Shown here: positions 23,627 through 36,800 of the stretch, one piece after another
Numbering within the stretch: position 1 is the first letter of the stretch
How the letters are laid out: every line of letters starts with the position of its first letter
From: Pomphorhynchus laevis
Lineage: Eukaryota; Acanthocephala; Palaeacanthocephala; Echinorhynchida; Pomphorhynchidae
Assembly: GCA_012934845.2 (NCBI GenBank)
Contig: WNNJ02002366.1
Span: 62,001-126,000, forward strand
Reading direction: 5' to 3'
Length of the DNA: 64,000 nt
Program-made: the position numbers and the translations under genes
Notes under the pieces: generated by a model
The model's database searches: none
The model's input: only the letters and a program-made list of their open reading frames with translations
What the model was told of the DNA's origin: nothing

Positions 23627-23800
23627 CATCAGGTTCTCTCTCCTCACATTGTCCGAGTCTTTAATGGAATAAAATATTCAGATTACTTTCAACAAATTAA
23701 GGGCGTTCCTCAGGGTAAAGCTCTTAGCCCACTTTTGTTCAGTCTTTTTGTATATGATCTGCTTGCATGTATAATCCTGCAAAGACGTTTCTCCTTAATT
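23627..23800 (+). mobile_element. LINE RT motif B fragment
   Basis: The plus strand reads RVFNGIKYSDYFQQIKGVPQ then GKALSPLLFSLFVYDLL, a non-LTR RT motif B with flanks. It is preceded by a short palindrome around CATCAGGTTC. Too short to assign to a clade. Confidence 0.65.
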
Positions 23801-24208
23801 GAGATGGCGGCGTTTCGTTCGCGTTTATCGAATTAGAATTCGAAGCAACACTTACTGGATAGTGATATCCAATTTACGCCTGCCGTTGAATTCCCGAACA
23901 TTTATAAGTTTGGAAGTCAAGGAAAGCGAGTATGTATTATAAGATGTTCTCTTGACGGTTTTCATGGAAAGTTTTGTCCAAATAGAATTATGGTCAAATA
24001 GAATTAAAAAAAATAACTTTTTGTACAGCTATCAACTTTTGCATAGACAATTTGATGGCAACGCGAAAGTGCAGATGTGGGCAAGATACTTAATTACTTA
24101 GATATTAAAAGTCCTGTAAAAAAAGAAACAAAATCAAACAATAAAAATTTATATGAATTATTAATTTAATATGAAATAAATTTTATAAATAATATTATAT
24201 TATTAATT

Positions 24209-24455
24209 AAAATTAATAATTTGTAAATTAATTATTTAATTAAATTAGTTATTTACACAAATGCTTGCGAACATGTTGTGAACATGTTGCAATATGTATG
24301 TCAACTAATTGATATAATAACGATATCGCTGTAATAACTAATGATAAGATAATAATATAATAATGATTACGATATGATTTGATAAGATATTATGATAATG
24401 ATATGATTTGATAAGATAAGATAATGCTATGATAATAATGATATGATCTAATAAT
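24209..24455. repeat. 247-bp direct duplication, copy 1
   Basis: Reads the same, base for base as far as I can compare, as 25433-25679. It includes GCTTGCGAACATGTTGTGAA and a GATATGATTTGATAAG-rich tail. It lies just downstream of the unit 1 terminal exon. Confidence 0.92.
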
Positions 24456-24640
24456 GATATGATCTAATATTAGTGATATAATAATATGATGCGTAAAGGA
24501 TATTAACGCTATCTTGCAAGGTTATATCGTTAATGATATAAAAATACTCGTATTCATTAAAAATTAGTCAAGATTGTAAATTCAAACTACTTTAACAGAT
24601 TGTACTTTCAAAATTATGATACTTTGTTGTTGAACATTCA

Positions 24641-24646
24641 TTTATT
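24641..24646 (-). terminator. Putative polyadenylation signal of unit 1
   Basis: AATAAA on the minus strand about 46 bases after the TGA. In such AT-rich DNA the hexamer is common by chance, so the support comes mainly from its position. Confidence 0.35.
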
Positions 24647-24691
24647 CGAGTTTTTAACAGCTACGATGATGAAATTTAGATTAATCTATGA

Positions 24692-24886
24692 TCATTCATT
24701 GTTTGTTGATACAGATACAAATTCCCCGTCTTCTGTTTCACTAAAAGTAAATACGCTGTTTTCCGCACTTCTTTCCCTGACCGTAATTCTGGTTTCTGGT
24801 TTCGGTGATTTACTCGTACGGATTTTTAGTCCTCTATCAATTACTTTTACTGGAGACAAGCTACCAGATTTATCTGTTTCAATCTC
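24692..24886 (-). CDS. Unit 1 terminal exon, 64 codons plus stop
   Basis: The acceptor is TTTAG. The reading begins EIETDKSGSLSPVKVIDRG in phase 0 and runs to VSVSTNNE and a TGA. An AATAAA lies about 46 bases downstream on the minus strand (24646-24641), supporting a true 3' end. Donor-like GTATCT words sit just before the stop, so splicing onward to a further exon cannot be excluded. The exon is flanked by a perfect 247-bp duplication. Confidence 0.6.
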   Translation of the reverse strand, partial: EIETDKSGSLSPVKVIDRGLKIRTSKSPKPETRITVRERSAENSVFTFSETEDGEFVSVSTNNE

Positions 24887-27800
24887 CTAAATAATACAAT
24901 AATTACTTTTTAATAATTACTTTTTTACTTTCATTAGAAAATTAAAAATGTTATTCAAATATATAATTTTAATGCTAAAGTAGAGTATTAAAGTATTTTT
25001 TCTCCTCCGATAACTTAGATGTTGAAATTATTTTTTTGAAAGCTACAAAAGGCATATTTTAGATGCTTGTCGATTTTACTTTAAATGTAAACTCAATAAA
25101 TACAAACTTTTAAGCGACACATTTTTTATATTTAAACATTTTTTATAGTTTTTTTCGTCAACTTTTCGAATGTTGAAAGCTTTGTTGCAAATCTGATCAA
25201 GCAAAATGTTTTTAAATTTATTGTCCCTAGACGGCAATTGTTCTTTCTCTTCTCGCTTGCTAGTAATTTTGTTTTCATTATCAAATGTATTAAACTAGTG
25301 GTTTGTATAATTCTTAATTTGACATTAGCGCAAACATCTATTCAATATTAAATATTTAGTCTTATTTTTCTCTTAGAATGATGCTGCTAACAAGGATTAA
25401 TAATATTATTAATAATAACAAGGATTAATAATAAAATTAATAATTTGTAAATTAATTATTTAATTAAATTAGTTATTTACACAAATGCTTGCGAACATGT
25501 TGTGAACATGTTGCAATATGTATGTCAACTAATTGATATAATAACGATATCGCTGTAATAACTAATGATAAGATAATAATATAATAATGATTACGATATG
25601 ATTTGATAAGATATTATGATAATGATATGATTTGATAAGATAAGATAATGCTATGATAATAATGATATGATCTAATAATTCACGATTTTTAAAAATATAA
25701 GTTTTATTTTAAGCAATTTAAAAGCAGGGCAATTGAGGAATCGACAGTAATTCTACAATTTATACATTTTAAATATAACGATAGAAATGTTTAATCAAAA
25801 ATTGCAGTAAATATCAAATTTTAATCTTCAAAGCGTAGTTTTATTTAAATAATGAAATATATAAATATGAAACATTTATTATTGATTTTTATTATTTATA
25901 AAATGACAATTATATTGGCTTTATAAATTAAACAATAGTTTTAACTTATTAAATAAAATTATTGATTTTATTTTAAAAATAGATAACGATTTTATTAATT
26001 TTATTAATAAAATCTTGAAATAAAATATAAAACCATTAAATCAAACTACTAACAATGTAACAATTGCTTGACAACATCGCAGATAATATAAATATTTAGT
26101 TTGTAATATAAACTAATATAACATAAAAAATATTATAAAATATATTATAATATTTAAAGCTCAAATATAAAGAAATATGACTTTTATTAATATACAATAA
26201 TAATCATTGTAGTAGGCAATAAAACATTATGAAATAGGAAACTCACAGTATACGTTGGTTCTTGAATTTTTTCTGTAATGTCTGAACTAATATCTTGAAA
26301 TCTTCTTGGTGCCTCTATAAATTAAAATGAAAGCACTATAACTGATCGGGAAAAATATCAATTAAAGGTAAGAAATCAATACTGGAAAGAAGTTTTATTA
26401 ACATAAATATCTAAAAAATATATCCCAGTTGTAATTGATATAAATATTAGATGCGTATTTATTATTTTAATTTAATAGCTATTAATATTTTATACGTATA
26501 TCAGAATTCATATTTATATGTAAATCAGCATTAATATTATATAATATAATCTGAATAATATAAACTTTGAATTTTGATATTGCATGTTCGATATAAAAAG
26601 GTAAAACTTTTATAAGTAGATGGATGTAACTCACGAGATATAAATAATTACGAAACAGCATGTATGATATGAAATGTTGTGGAATTCAAACGAATAGTTG
26701 AATTTTTTGCTTGACAGAGTTGTAACAAAATTACCTGCAAACCATTTTAAAATAAAAAAATTTTAAAACATTTTAGCGATCAATGTTTAATCGCTAAAAA
26801 GGGAATGTTGAAAACTCAAGAAGAAACAGTATCGCCTGAGTAATTTTCACCCATAAAATTATCGATATTAAAAATTGACAATCCTATTGAGAAATGTCAC
26901 TATTTTTAAAAATCACTTGAAAATAATTGACTTATTCTCTCCTAATTTTATAAAAAGCGTTCTAAATTATTGTAAACTGATTTAGTGCGGTGCATATTAG
27001 CACATGTGTTGTTTCATTAGCAGATTACTATGTTAATTTGTGTATTATGCTATAGGTATTATTATGTTTATATATTAAATTTCAGGTAATTATGTAATTT
27101 TATAAAATTTGAGAAATTTACAAAAGAACAATATAAAACGTTTACAAATAAAAAACCTTTAATTTTATAACATTTTAATTATGAATTGATATTTAGATAA
27201 ATATTTCTGTTTAGCAAAAATTAAATACTTTAAATTAAATATTTGATAAAAAATATTTTAATTTAAATAATATAATTTAAATCTAGATTAGAAAACCATT
27301 TAATTAAAATTTAATTTAAGTAATTTAAAAAACCTCTCTATGTTTATACATTAAATTTCAGGTAATATGTAATTTTATAAAATTTGAGAAACTTACAAAA
27401 GAACAATATAATAATATGATGTATCGTATAATTTAATATAATTTTGTAATTTTTATAAATAAAATTAAAAATAGTATTAAATATTTTATATTTATTTAAT
27501 GCATAATTATAATTAATACTTTGGCTGTATTTTTATTTCTAAAATACATCAGGTAATAATACATATATTTTAATATCTTTTACTCTTACTAAAATTCGAC
27601 ATTTAAAGTACGGTTTTGTTGTAATACCTCTAATTTGAAGAGAGCACGTAGAACTCAGCTTCGTCCCCTGGTGGTCAAACAAATTCACAGTATAAACGCC
27701 AGCTTGTTCAATAGCAGCATTTGATATTACCAACGAATAAGCACTGTTCCCAACCGATATTCTAGAATTTTTGTCACTCTCAAGTGGTTTACCATTTAAA

Positions 27801-30800
27801 GACCATTCCACTTTATCTGCTTGAGTACTCGTATTTACTTCTAAGCGTATGAAACTACCTTCTGATTTTGTCATTGATGGTTCAAGTGACTTGGTCAGCA
27901 AAAAGTCTGGTTTTATATTGCTAGCACTGATGCTGCTTGCATCTAACGAAACTGATTGATTTTGATCGAATGACAATCTTTTTGTTAATCTACGAGCTCC
28001 AAATTTCTGAAATGGGTCAACAACTGTGGCATTCTGACTCTCACCCACTAAATTGTTTTGCACCATATTCATTTGCATTTCATTTCCTTGCATTTCAGTT
28101 CTTTGCATTTCAGTTCTTTGCATTTCAGTTCTCTGCACTTCGTTTCTTTGTATTTTCTTAAACTCTCTTTGTAGATTTTGCAATTTATTTTTCCTGTTAA
28201 TTTGATCGGATTCCCTTGTTGCTTGTTTCCGCATTGAGCTCTTAAACAACGGGTGCTCTGTTTGAAATGTTGAGTGATCACTACTGTACGGTGAGCTTCC
28301 ATTTAAAACAAATTGATTGGTCTTCGTTACAGCTAAACAAATGCAAATTAAAAGAAAAAATTTAATAATTAAATAATTATTTAGTAATTAAATACAATAT
28401 TTATTTAAAAATGATTTAAATATATATAACGATAATGAGTATTAACATTTTAACTTAAATATTATCCAATTTATACAATTACATTTGAATATCATATTCC
28501 CATTGAATATTATACCACAGAATGCCAAATTCAAGTAGTGATAATATCATATTATCATCACAGCATTGCCATCTTTATAAATATCAAAAATACCTAAATA
28601 TCAAAAATTAATAAATAGTGAGGTAGTGATCGAAATCTGGTAAAATAGCAGTTCATCCAGATTAGCTTTGATAGTAATGATTTGACAGCTCAGATTTAAT
28701 GACTAACTTTTTTGACAATTAATTGAGGATGATGGATATGTTTGTCATATGAGGTTAGATATTTGGATACGAACTTTAAAGTTACCTTTATTAACACAAA
28801 TCACAGGAATTATGTATTGAAATTTACAATAAAGGTTCTCAGAAAAGGTTTGTACGCATTAAACAATATTACAATAGTACAAAAGGTAGCCAATAATAAT
28901 ATTGATATAATATTACTTCATTAGCAGTTGGATAACTTAATTGAAATATAATTGAATATAAATAGAATTAGTCCTTTTTATTCTTGAAGTAAATCTAAAC
29001 TTCTGAATGAAAATATAAGTCAAAATATATCATTAGCTTGTATTCGATCCCAATTTCGTATTGGTTCGGCAAACTTGGGCCTGAAACGGATAGTACAGCT
29101 GTTATTTCTGATGGCCTTTTTAACCTAACAAAATATTATTTAAATTATTACTGATAAAAAGTTTGAACTTATTATAACATTTCTTTAAATTTAAACAACA
29201 CAGGCTTAATTAAGAGATTTGATGATTTTTGCACTTAATATCATTATCTTTGTATTCAATCTGGCCATTTTTACAACTTTCTTAGCCTTTGCTTTTAATC
29301 ACATTCACTTTACAACTTTCTCATAAAAATATCATAAAAAATATATTCATTTATTTATACATTTTATTTTGCATTCGATCTCATCATATTTACATTATAT
29401 CTCGTCAATCTGAGATTATTTCTTCCACGTTATTCTCCTCATTTTTGCATTCAATAAATTTTTGTTTAATTGTAAGGGCAACACGATTGAATGCAAAGTG
29501 ACGATTCAAAATGATAAATCCTAAATTAATGTGATAATGTATAGAAATTTCCCACTAGTAAGTAATAGTTATTGCCGATAGTTTGATAAATTAAGATAAA
29601 TAAGAATGTTTAACAGGTATAATATAAATCACTTTAATATTTTTAATATGTATTAAATATCATATGTTAAGGTATAAATAATTTATAAAATTAATCTACT
29701 AAAATAGACCTACCAAAATTAATTTACCAAATTTAATCTAATAAAATTCATTGGCATATAAATATAAGTTTGCATCTTACATTCAACGTTCACATATGCA
29801 GAAGATTGAATTTGGTAAACTCCTGATATTGCAATGCATGTATATATTCCACGATCGTCCTCGCTGACATGAGGAATAGTTAATCGTGCAAGAATACCAT
29901 CGATAAATTCAAATCGGCAATAATGTTTAGGTGTGTATCCATCCTTTAACCACATTACTCTTTCAGCAGCTAAAATTATAACGTAATCAATAATATTTGG
30001 AATTAATATTCGTAATTCATTAAAAGCTTTCTACTCTGCTAGTTTAGATTGAATCATTATATAACATTGATTCAATTGCTAAAAGGTTGGATTCGTGACA
30101 ATTGTAAGATAAGGATTTTTATTTTAGACGGTACATTTGAAGAAATTTTTACAGTTAAGATCACAAAATACATTAATTTTACAATAATTATAAAATATTG
30201 ATGACTAGTAATGGAACTACTATTGCCATATTCAAAATATTAACAAATTTGCTTTTTAGATGAAAGGAATAGCTGCTGAAATGTAATGAAAAATTTTAAT
30301 TTAAAAAAAAATTAAAAATATTCTCATGGTAATCCATTAGAACAATAGAACTCAATAATTATAACAATTAGTGATTTAAAGATGAATATCATCAGTGATG
30401 TAAGTAATAGTTATTGCCGATAGTTTGATAAATTAAGATAAATAAGTAATAGTTCAGTTCAAGACCTTGTCAACAGCTAGAAGTTTAATAAATACTTTTA
30501 ACAAACTACATTTAAATAAACTCACTGGCATATATTCCCCGGTTGAATATGTACTACTCCACATTAAATTAATTTGTAACATCATAGATCAACGCAATAA
30601 GAGTGACAATTGGCACATCTTGCTTCTACAAAGCCATACTATTTAATAAATATTAAATTTTAATTTTAATTGAATCGCACGTTCACAACCTCGCGGAAAT
30701 GATATACTTAATATTATAACACTAACTTTTCGCCAGGATAGAAAAATCATATTTTGTTAAAACATAATGTTTGGAATCTTTAATTCTTTATTTAAGAGTT

Positions 30801-33800
30801 TAATTTGACGCTAATTGACACCAAATTAATGGTGACATAATTCGAACTCAAGAATTTCATTTTTTAAATACTATTAAACACAAATCGATAAATTTTGTTT
30901 GTAACAATTAAATTTATAAACTTATACTTAGAAATTGCCGTCAAAAAGGAAAAAAATAATAGTTTTTTTGTATGCTTCAACATTTAAATGCTATCATAAT
31001 ATTTTATTAATTTATATATTTAAATCAATTGTTACCTGTAACCTTGCAGTCCAGAATCAATTGCTCTCCTTCTTCAATGATAATATCGCGTAGCTCTGTT
31101 ACAAACTTTGGCATATATTCCACGTACTCGTTTTTGTTGTTAACGTCGACCTGAACAGTGGACGAACTAAAGTCTCCGTCACTTAGATAATATCTATCGG
31201 CCGAATCCTGGTCATTTCCAATAGTCTTTATCACTGTGCTGCTTCCGCCACTTACTTGATATTGTCGCATTTCATCAATCGATTCATACCTATAGTTGTG
31301 TTCAGGTTGGTGAAGTATAAGCTCGACTTGATCTGATTTTAATTTACTCGGACCACCAAATGATTTAATCTCAGCGGTTGATAGACCATGATGTTTTGTT
31401 TGAGTTTTCAAAGTGCTTGAACTCGATTGCTGTTCTGGGGCAATCATAGTTATCTCCATAGATTTGTTAGACAAATCCAACTTGATGCTTGATGAGCTAT
31501 CACATGCAGCTTTACCAGTTATTTCAGTACGAGTTTGCCCAGGCAAATTAACTAGTACTTCTGATTTACTGTCGTCTATCCTAATATTCCTCATGTGTAA
31601 GTCTACCTGCTTATTGCTGAGTTGCTCGCCAACATTCGACATGCACACAGAGTAACTGCTTTTAGGCTGTACCATCGATTTGGCTTGCTCATCAACGGTA
31701 TCTAATTTCGCTCCAAGCTTAGCAATTACCTTCGAGCAGCTTCTATCAATTTCAATACCAGGAATATTAACCTGTACATTTTGGTAAGGCTTGTGAGTGG
31801 AGCTCGTATCAAAATTGACACTCGATGAACTCACCTCAGTTTGTACATAATCCGCCACCTCACTCTGAGCTTCTAGTCTTCCTTTTACAGTTGCTAATAC
31901 TGTTGAAGTACTTTCTTCTACATCAGGCCTGGCAAGATTTAACTCGTATAATGGTTTACGCTTTGACGGTTCCATTATGTACTCTGTTGTAGAGATGTCT
32001 TGAGTTACTAATGCATCAGTTGGGCCTTGTAATGTCGGTCTTATGTCAGCAAATAGCACAGATCGAGAAGGTTCAATACTTATCATTGGCATCTGTAATT
32101 CAACCTCTGGATATCGCTGATTACTATCGACTTCCATTAGAACGGTGCTCTTATTATCAATTGATGTAATTTGATCGTTTTTCACTTCAAACTGAGATTT
32201 AAGTTCGGCCACCACCTCTGCACTACTAGCAGACATTTGAACGCCTACTATTTCCTCTCTCATCTTACCACTATCAATTTTTATTGAAGACTGTTGATCT
32301 TGGCGAGCGCTCAATTCAGAACTTAATTCGTATTTTCTTGCAACATTGGCACAAATTTCACTTTTAACATCCTTGTGAACAATTTCTCTTTCGATAAGAG
32401 AGGTAGGACCATCTAGATATATGGATTGAGAGTTTGAATAATCAGGTAACTGTGTAATAATTTCGCTTGTATCTTTCGGTTGCGGAATAATCATTTCTAT
32501 AAGCTCAGAATCGTCTTGTTTCTTCACTATGGTAGTAAGATGCCTACCCCGCTCTGCAGCAGATCTTAATGTATCTTGTTTCTTCTGTACATCACTTAAC
32601 CAACTGACCACATGCCCTTGTCGATGTTGAATAGATTCCATATCATCTTCTTCGAATTCGCTCATTTCACTTGCCAATTTTATATCATATCTTTGACCTT
32701 TAGCTTCCTTACCATCTACTACCACTGTGCTACTGTATTCATTTCTGCTATCTTCTACTAATTTATAACTATGTTCTCCACTTACTGAACGTGTACGGCC
32801 AAGATTTAATTTTTGGCCCTTTTCACGTATTATCGTCGATGTGTGTTTTCCTGCTGTTTTTGGAAGTAAAACCTCAGTGGCAGTGGGTTCAATCAACAAA
32901 GTCTTATGCTCGTGATCACCTGGAATCGAACGACTAGCATTCAATTCAAACAAGTTTTGAGCTTTGCTTTGTTGATGAATAACGGTTGTTGAATGTGTGC
33001 TCTCCGCTTTAGGGAGTTTAACGTTCACAGATTCTTCCGCACTGATAGTCCCGTAAATTTGTTTTTCTGTATCTTCTCCTGGAATACGCTTTGGTGTTTG
33101 TAAATTCACTATTTGATCCATATTATCGACCCTTTCCCTAAGAACTACAGTTGAACTATGGGCACCGGAAATTTTCTTTGGTTTTGGTATTTTTACATCT
33201 GTTTCCTCGTAGTCTTCAAGATCATTTTCGACAATACGTAGTTCGTGACTTCCTTCCATCTTTCGAAGCTTCCCAACATCAATCACTCGACTATCGAGTC
33301 CCCTCTCGCGAACAATCGTCGAACTATGTTCACCTCTTTTCTTCTGCACTCTAAGAGATATTTCCTCATCGATTTGTAACGGTTTATCGTGAATACGAAC
33401 ACTTTCCAAGCCGGATATGACGGTAGGTTCTGATATTTTGTGAACCACAGGCATCTGTTTTCGTTGTTTATATATTTTTGACGAATGTTTCGATTTTGGG
33501 ATTTTAAGTTCAATTTCAGAAGCCATCCCAACCACTTCATCAATTTTTTTCGTTTCGTGTTCACCTTTAATGCAAAATTGTGATAATTCCGTTTTACCCA
33601 TTGGAAGCTTAACAAATGTGGATGTATGTCTACTTTTGGGTATAGACAACTCAAGATATTGTTCATCACAAATTTCTCTATAGTCAATTTTTGAATCTAC
33701 TTCTTCCTGTTTTTCAACCAAAACCTTTTTGATTTTTGGCTTATTCAATATAATGTCAACAGGCTGATAGGACGTATAATTATCGGAACTTAAAACTTTG

Positions 33801-36800
33801 CGAGAATGCTCACCAATTGGTACAGATCCTAACCGGATTTGCCTTTTACGTTTTTGATGAACAGATTTACTTATTACATCTGCCTTGTCAGATGAACATG
33901 ATACTGTCCTGTTACGTTCCTTTTTCGACCTATGTCGTTTACCGTGACGTTTTCCAACAATAAGCTCAACAGGCTTATAATATCGTTGAATGGTATCATA
34001 AGGTCTTGCTGTTTCTTCATCACTAAATTCAACTTGTTCTCGATACCTCCTTTCCGTCACGTTTCGAGTAACTTCATGGATGCGTTTTAACTCTTCAGTT
34101 GAATTGTTACTAAAAAGATATTCTTCATCAGATGAAATTCGAAGTGCCTGCTGTCTTTTGGCTTCATTTTTTGTAGATTTTAATGATTGGCGAAAACGAC
34201 CTGTTTCCCCTGAATCAGTGTAGCAGTCTTGAGATTGAATTGAATACCCAAGTGGCCTGTACGTTTCTTGCTCTGAGTGCACTCTTTTGCCATATTCATG
34301 ACTGCCTCGTAGTAAACTATAGTGACGAGACTGATAATTAGTATTGCGGTCTTCTTGCATTGATCTTTTTTTATGACAACCAGTTTGTGAATTTGGTAAA
34401 ATATTATCGGTCACAAAATCAGAGTGACGCTGACTTATTTCCGCTAAACACATTTAAACATAAGAATTAACTACTTTATTTTAAAGAATAAAGTTTAAAA
34501 GTATAATAAAGTATAATAAGCATTATAAACTTAATAAATATAAAGTTTATAAGCATTTGCTGTTTACATTGTTAAACTAACTGAGTTGACCGGCTCAACT
34601 TATTTAATTGAAATTTTAAGCGATATAACAATATTCATTGTTTACAGAACGTAAAAAATGTATTTCATTTTATAACTACCAAATTGATATAAATTTCTGT
34701 AGTAAATAGTCGTGATATTTAACCAATTAAATCAAACAATATAATGCTATTTAATATAATTTTTATGAATCCACTAAAACATCTTGAATGAATTTATTGA
34801 AACATTGATTGATACTAAAGTAATTTAATATAAATTAACTTTATTCACTTATGATTTTTGGCTCAATATATGTGAATGGCCCAGCTTTTATATCGATAAA
34901 TATATCGATTATATTATTTATAATATAATAAATAATATTATATTATTTAATATTATTTAATATAATATTATTATAATATTATAAATTATTATCGATATAT
35001 TATTTATATATCGATATGTGATATTTAAATAATGAATCGTAGTTTTCAGTAAAACTCGATAACAAACGTTATTTTAATAAAACAAATAATCAATGGTAAA
35101 AAATAATAAATTTATTGATTAATATAATAAATGCAAATAAAAAATAAAATTACTATGACATTTGTCAATATTATTATTATAATTTTTATCTGTTTCATAA
35201 TAATTTTACATTAATTAAGGTTTTCGTAAATTGGCCTTAATTTTGGAAATTTAGTAATCTATTAATCATACTGGTCGACGCTTCCAACAATCGACCTGCA
35301 AGATCTCAGTGTCATCGATACTGTCACAGCCATCAGTATACCTATGTTGGCTCTTAATTCTGTTGTTTTTACTATGACATTCGTTAGTAAAAATAATAAT
35401 AAATTTATCAATTATAATAAATAATTATTAATAAAAATAAAATTACTATTGCATTCGTCAATAGTAAAAAATAATTAAATTATTATTATTTTTTAACTTT
35501 TTTCTATAAAGCCAAATATATAAGTATAATAGTAATATCTATTGTCATTATTTATTATATTATTGATTAAAAATATAATTATTTATATTCAAATACAACC
35601 TAGAAAATTATAGCTTGCTCAGAAGAATTCGTTAAAATCAAAATTGAATTAACGTATTTTATTAAAATATATGATTTTATCCAAAATATTAAAGTGATAA
35701 AAATACTAAAATTGCTAAAGTTCTCTGACTTAACTTAATTTATACTGTATTTTAAAAATATTTCGAATTTGCCTTTAAAGCATTGTTATTCCATTTTTAT
35801 AATGGAATAACATAACGATGGCTTAACCAGCCATCATGATCTTAGATATTCTAGAAACGAATTTATAAATGCGTTGAGAATATGAAAGCAGCAATTTTCA
35901 TTTTATTAGGTCATAAAGAATAAATGCAAATCTTTTAATTTTGACTAATACGAAAAGATTAGTTAATGGATTTTGATAATCTTTTATATAACATTTTAAA
36001 TTTTTGGGCAAATTGCCATTTTAACGAAGAGGAATGTGTTTCCTTCAGAATAGGTAAAATTTTGTCTAGTTAGTTAAAAGTATTTTGCAAAATTATTATC
36101 TTATCAAATAGAGAAATCAATATGAGAGAATAATGATTTCCCACAAAAATTGCCAACGCATAATTATTAATAAATCCGCATTAATTATTAATGATTACTT
36201 AATCAATCATTTAAATGTAATCATAATCAAAATCATGTTGAATTTATAATCATTTCGGTGAATTTTATTGAGTTTATAAAAATAATTCAATAACGCATTA
36301 AATAAAAATAATTTAATCAAGCAAATAATTCAATCATTTGCAGGACGAGAAGAATTCAGATTACTGAGGGTACATATTTTGTACTATAAATTAAAGAATT
36401 GAAATACCTTAATCTTGAAAGAATATTAATGACCAGTACTTATATATAATATATATAGTATATTATATATTTTTTATATTTTACCATATATTTTAATAAA
36501 TAAAAAACTTATGTTCAAATACTCAACTCGAAAAGTTATCATCTTAGAAGATTGCGATGAACTTTTATGGTAATTTATATTCTAGATTTCAATCAATCAA
36601 GTCACTTAACTGAAGCTATATATTTTGTACTTTGAATAAAATGGAAAATTATCTTAAAAATGATTTTTTATAATATTTTTATGAACTGATATATAGATAA
36701 TATAATATTTAATATAGATAATTATATTAGATTAAAAGATTGGGGATCAACTGCCTACAATTTGTGGATTGATGTTGGCTTTAAGACTTTGTCATTATAC

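Larger units (their letters stand above)
18702..24691. other. 6-kb spacer between the two host units
   Basis: No host exon seen. It contains a full-length dispersed repeat, PLE fragments, two LINE pieces, a tRNA-derived SINE, a LINE RT scrap and one arm of the 247-bp duplication. Stretches 19900-20200 (ATAT palindromes), 20650-21300, 22700-23350 and 23840-24200 are AT-rich without recognisable content. Confidence 0.55.

Noticed and set aside
24600-24890. Plus-strand open frame of 96 codons
   Set aside because: Antisense shadow of the terminal exon of unit 1; it has no recognisable domain, while the minus frame joins in phase with exon 8.
33283-33687. Second minus-strand frame and plus-strand frames inside the giant exon
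   Set aside because: Alternative-frame shadows of the 1136-codon exon; only the main frame shows the repeated HSST motif.
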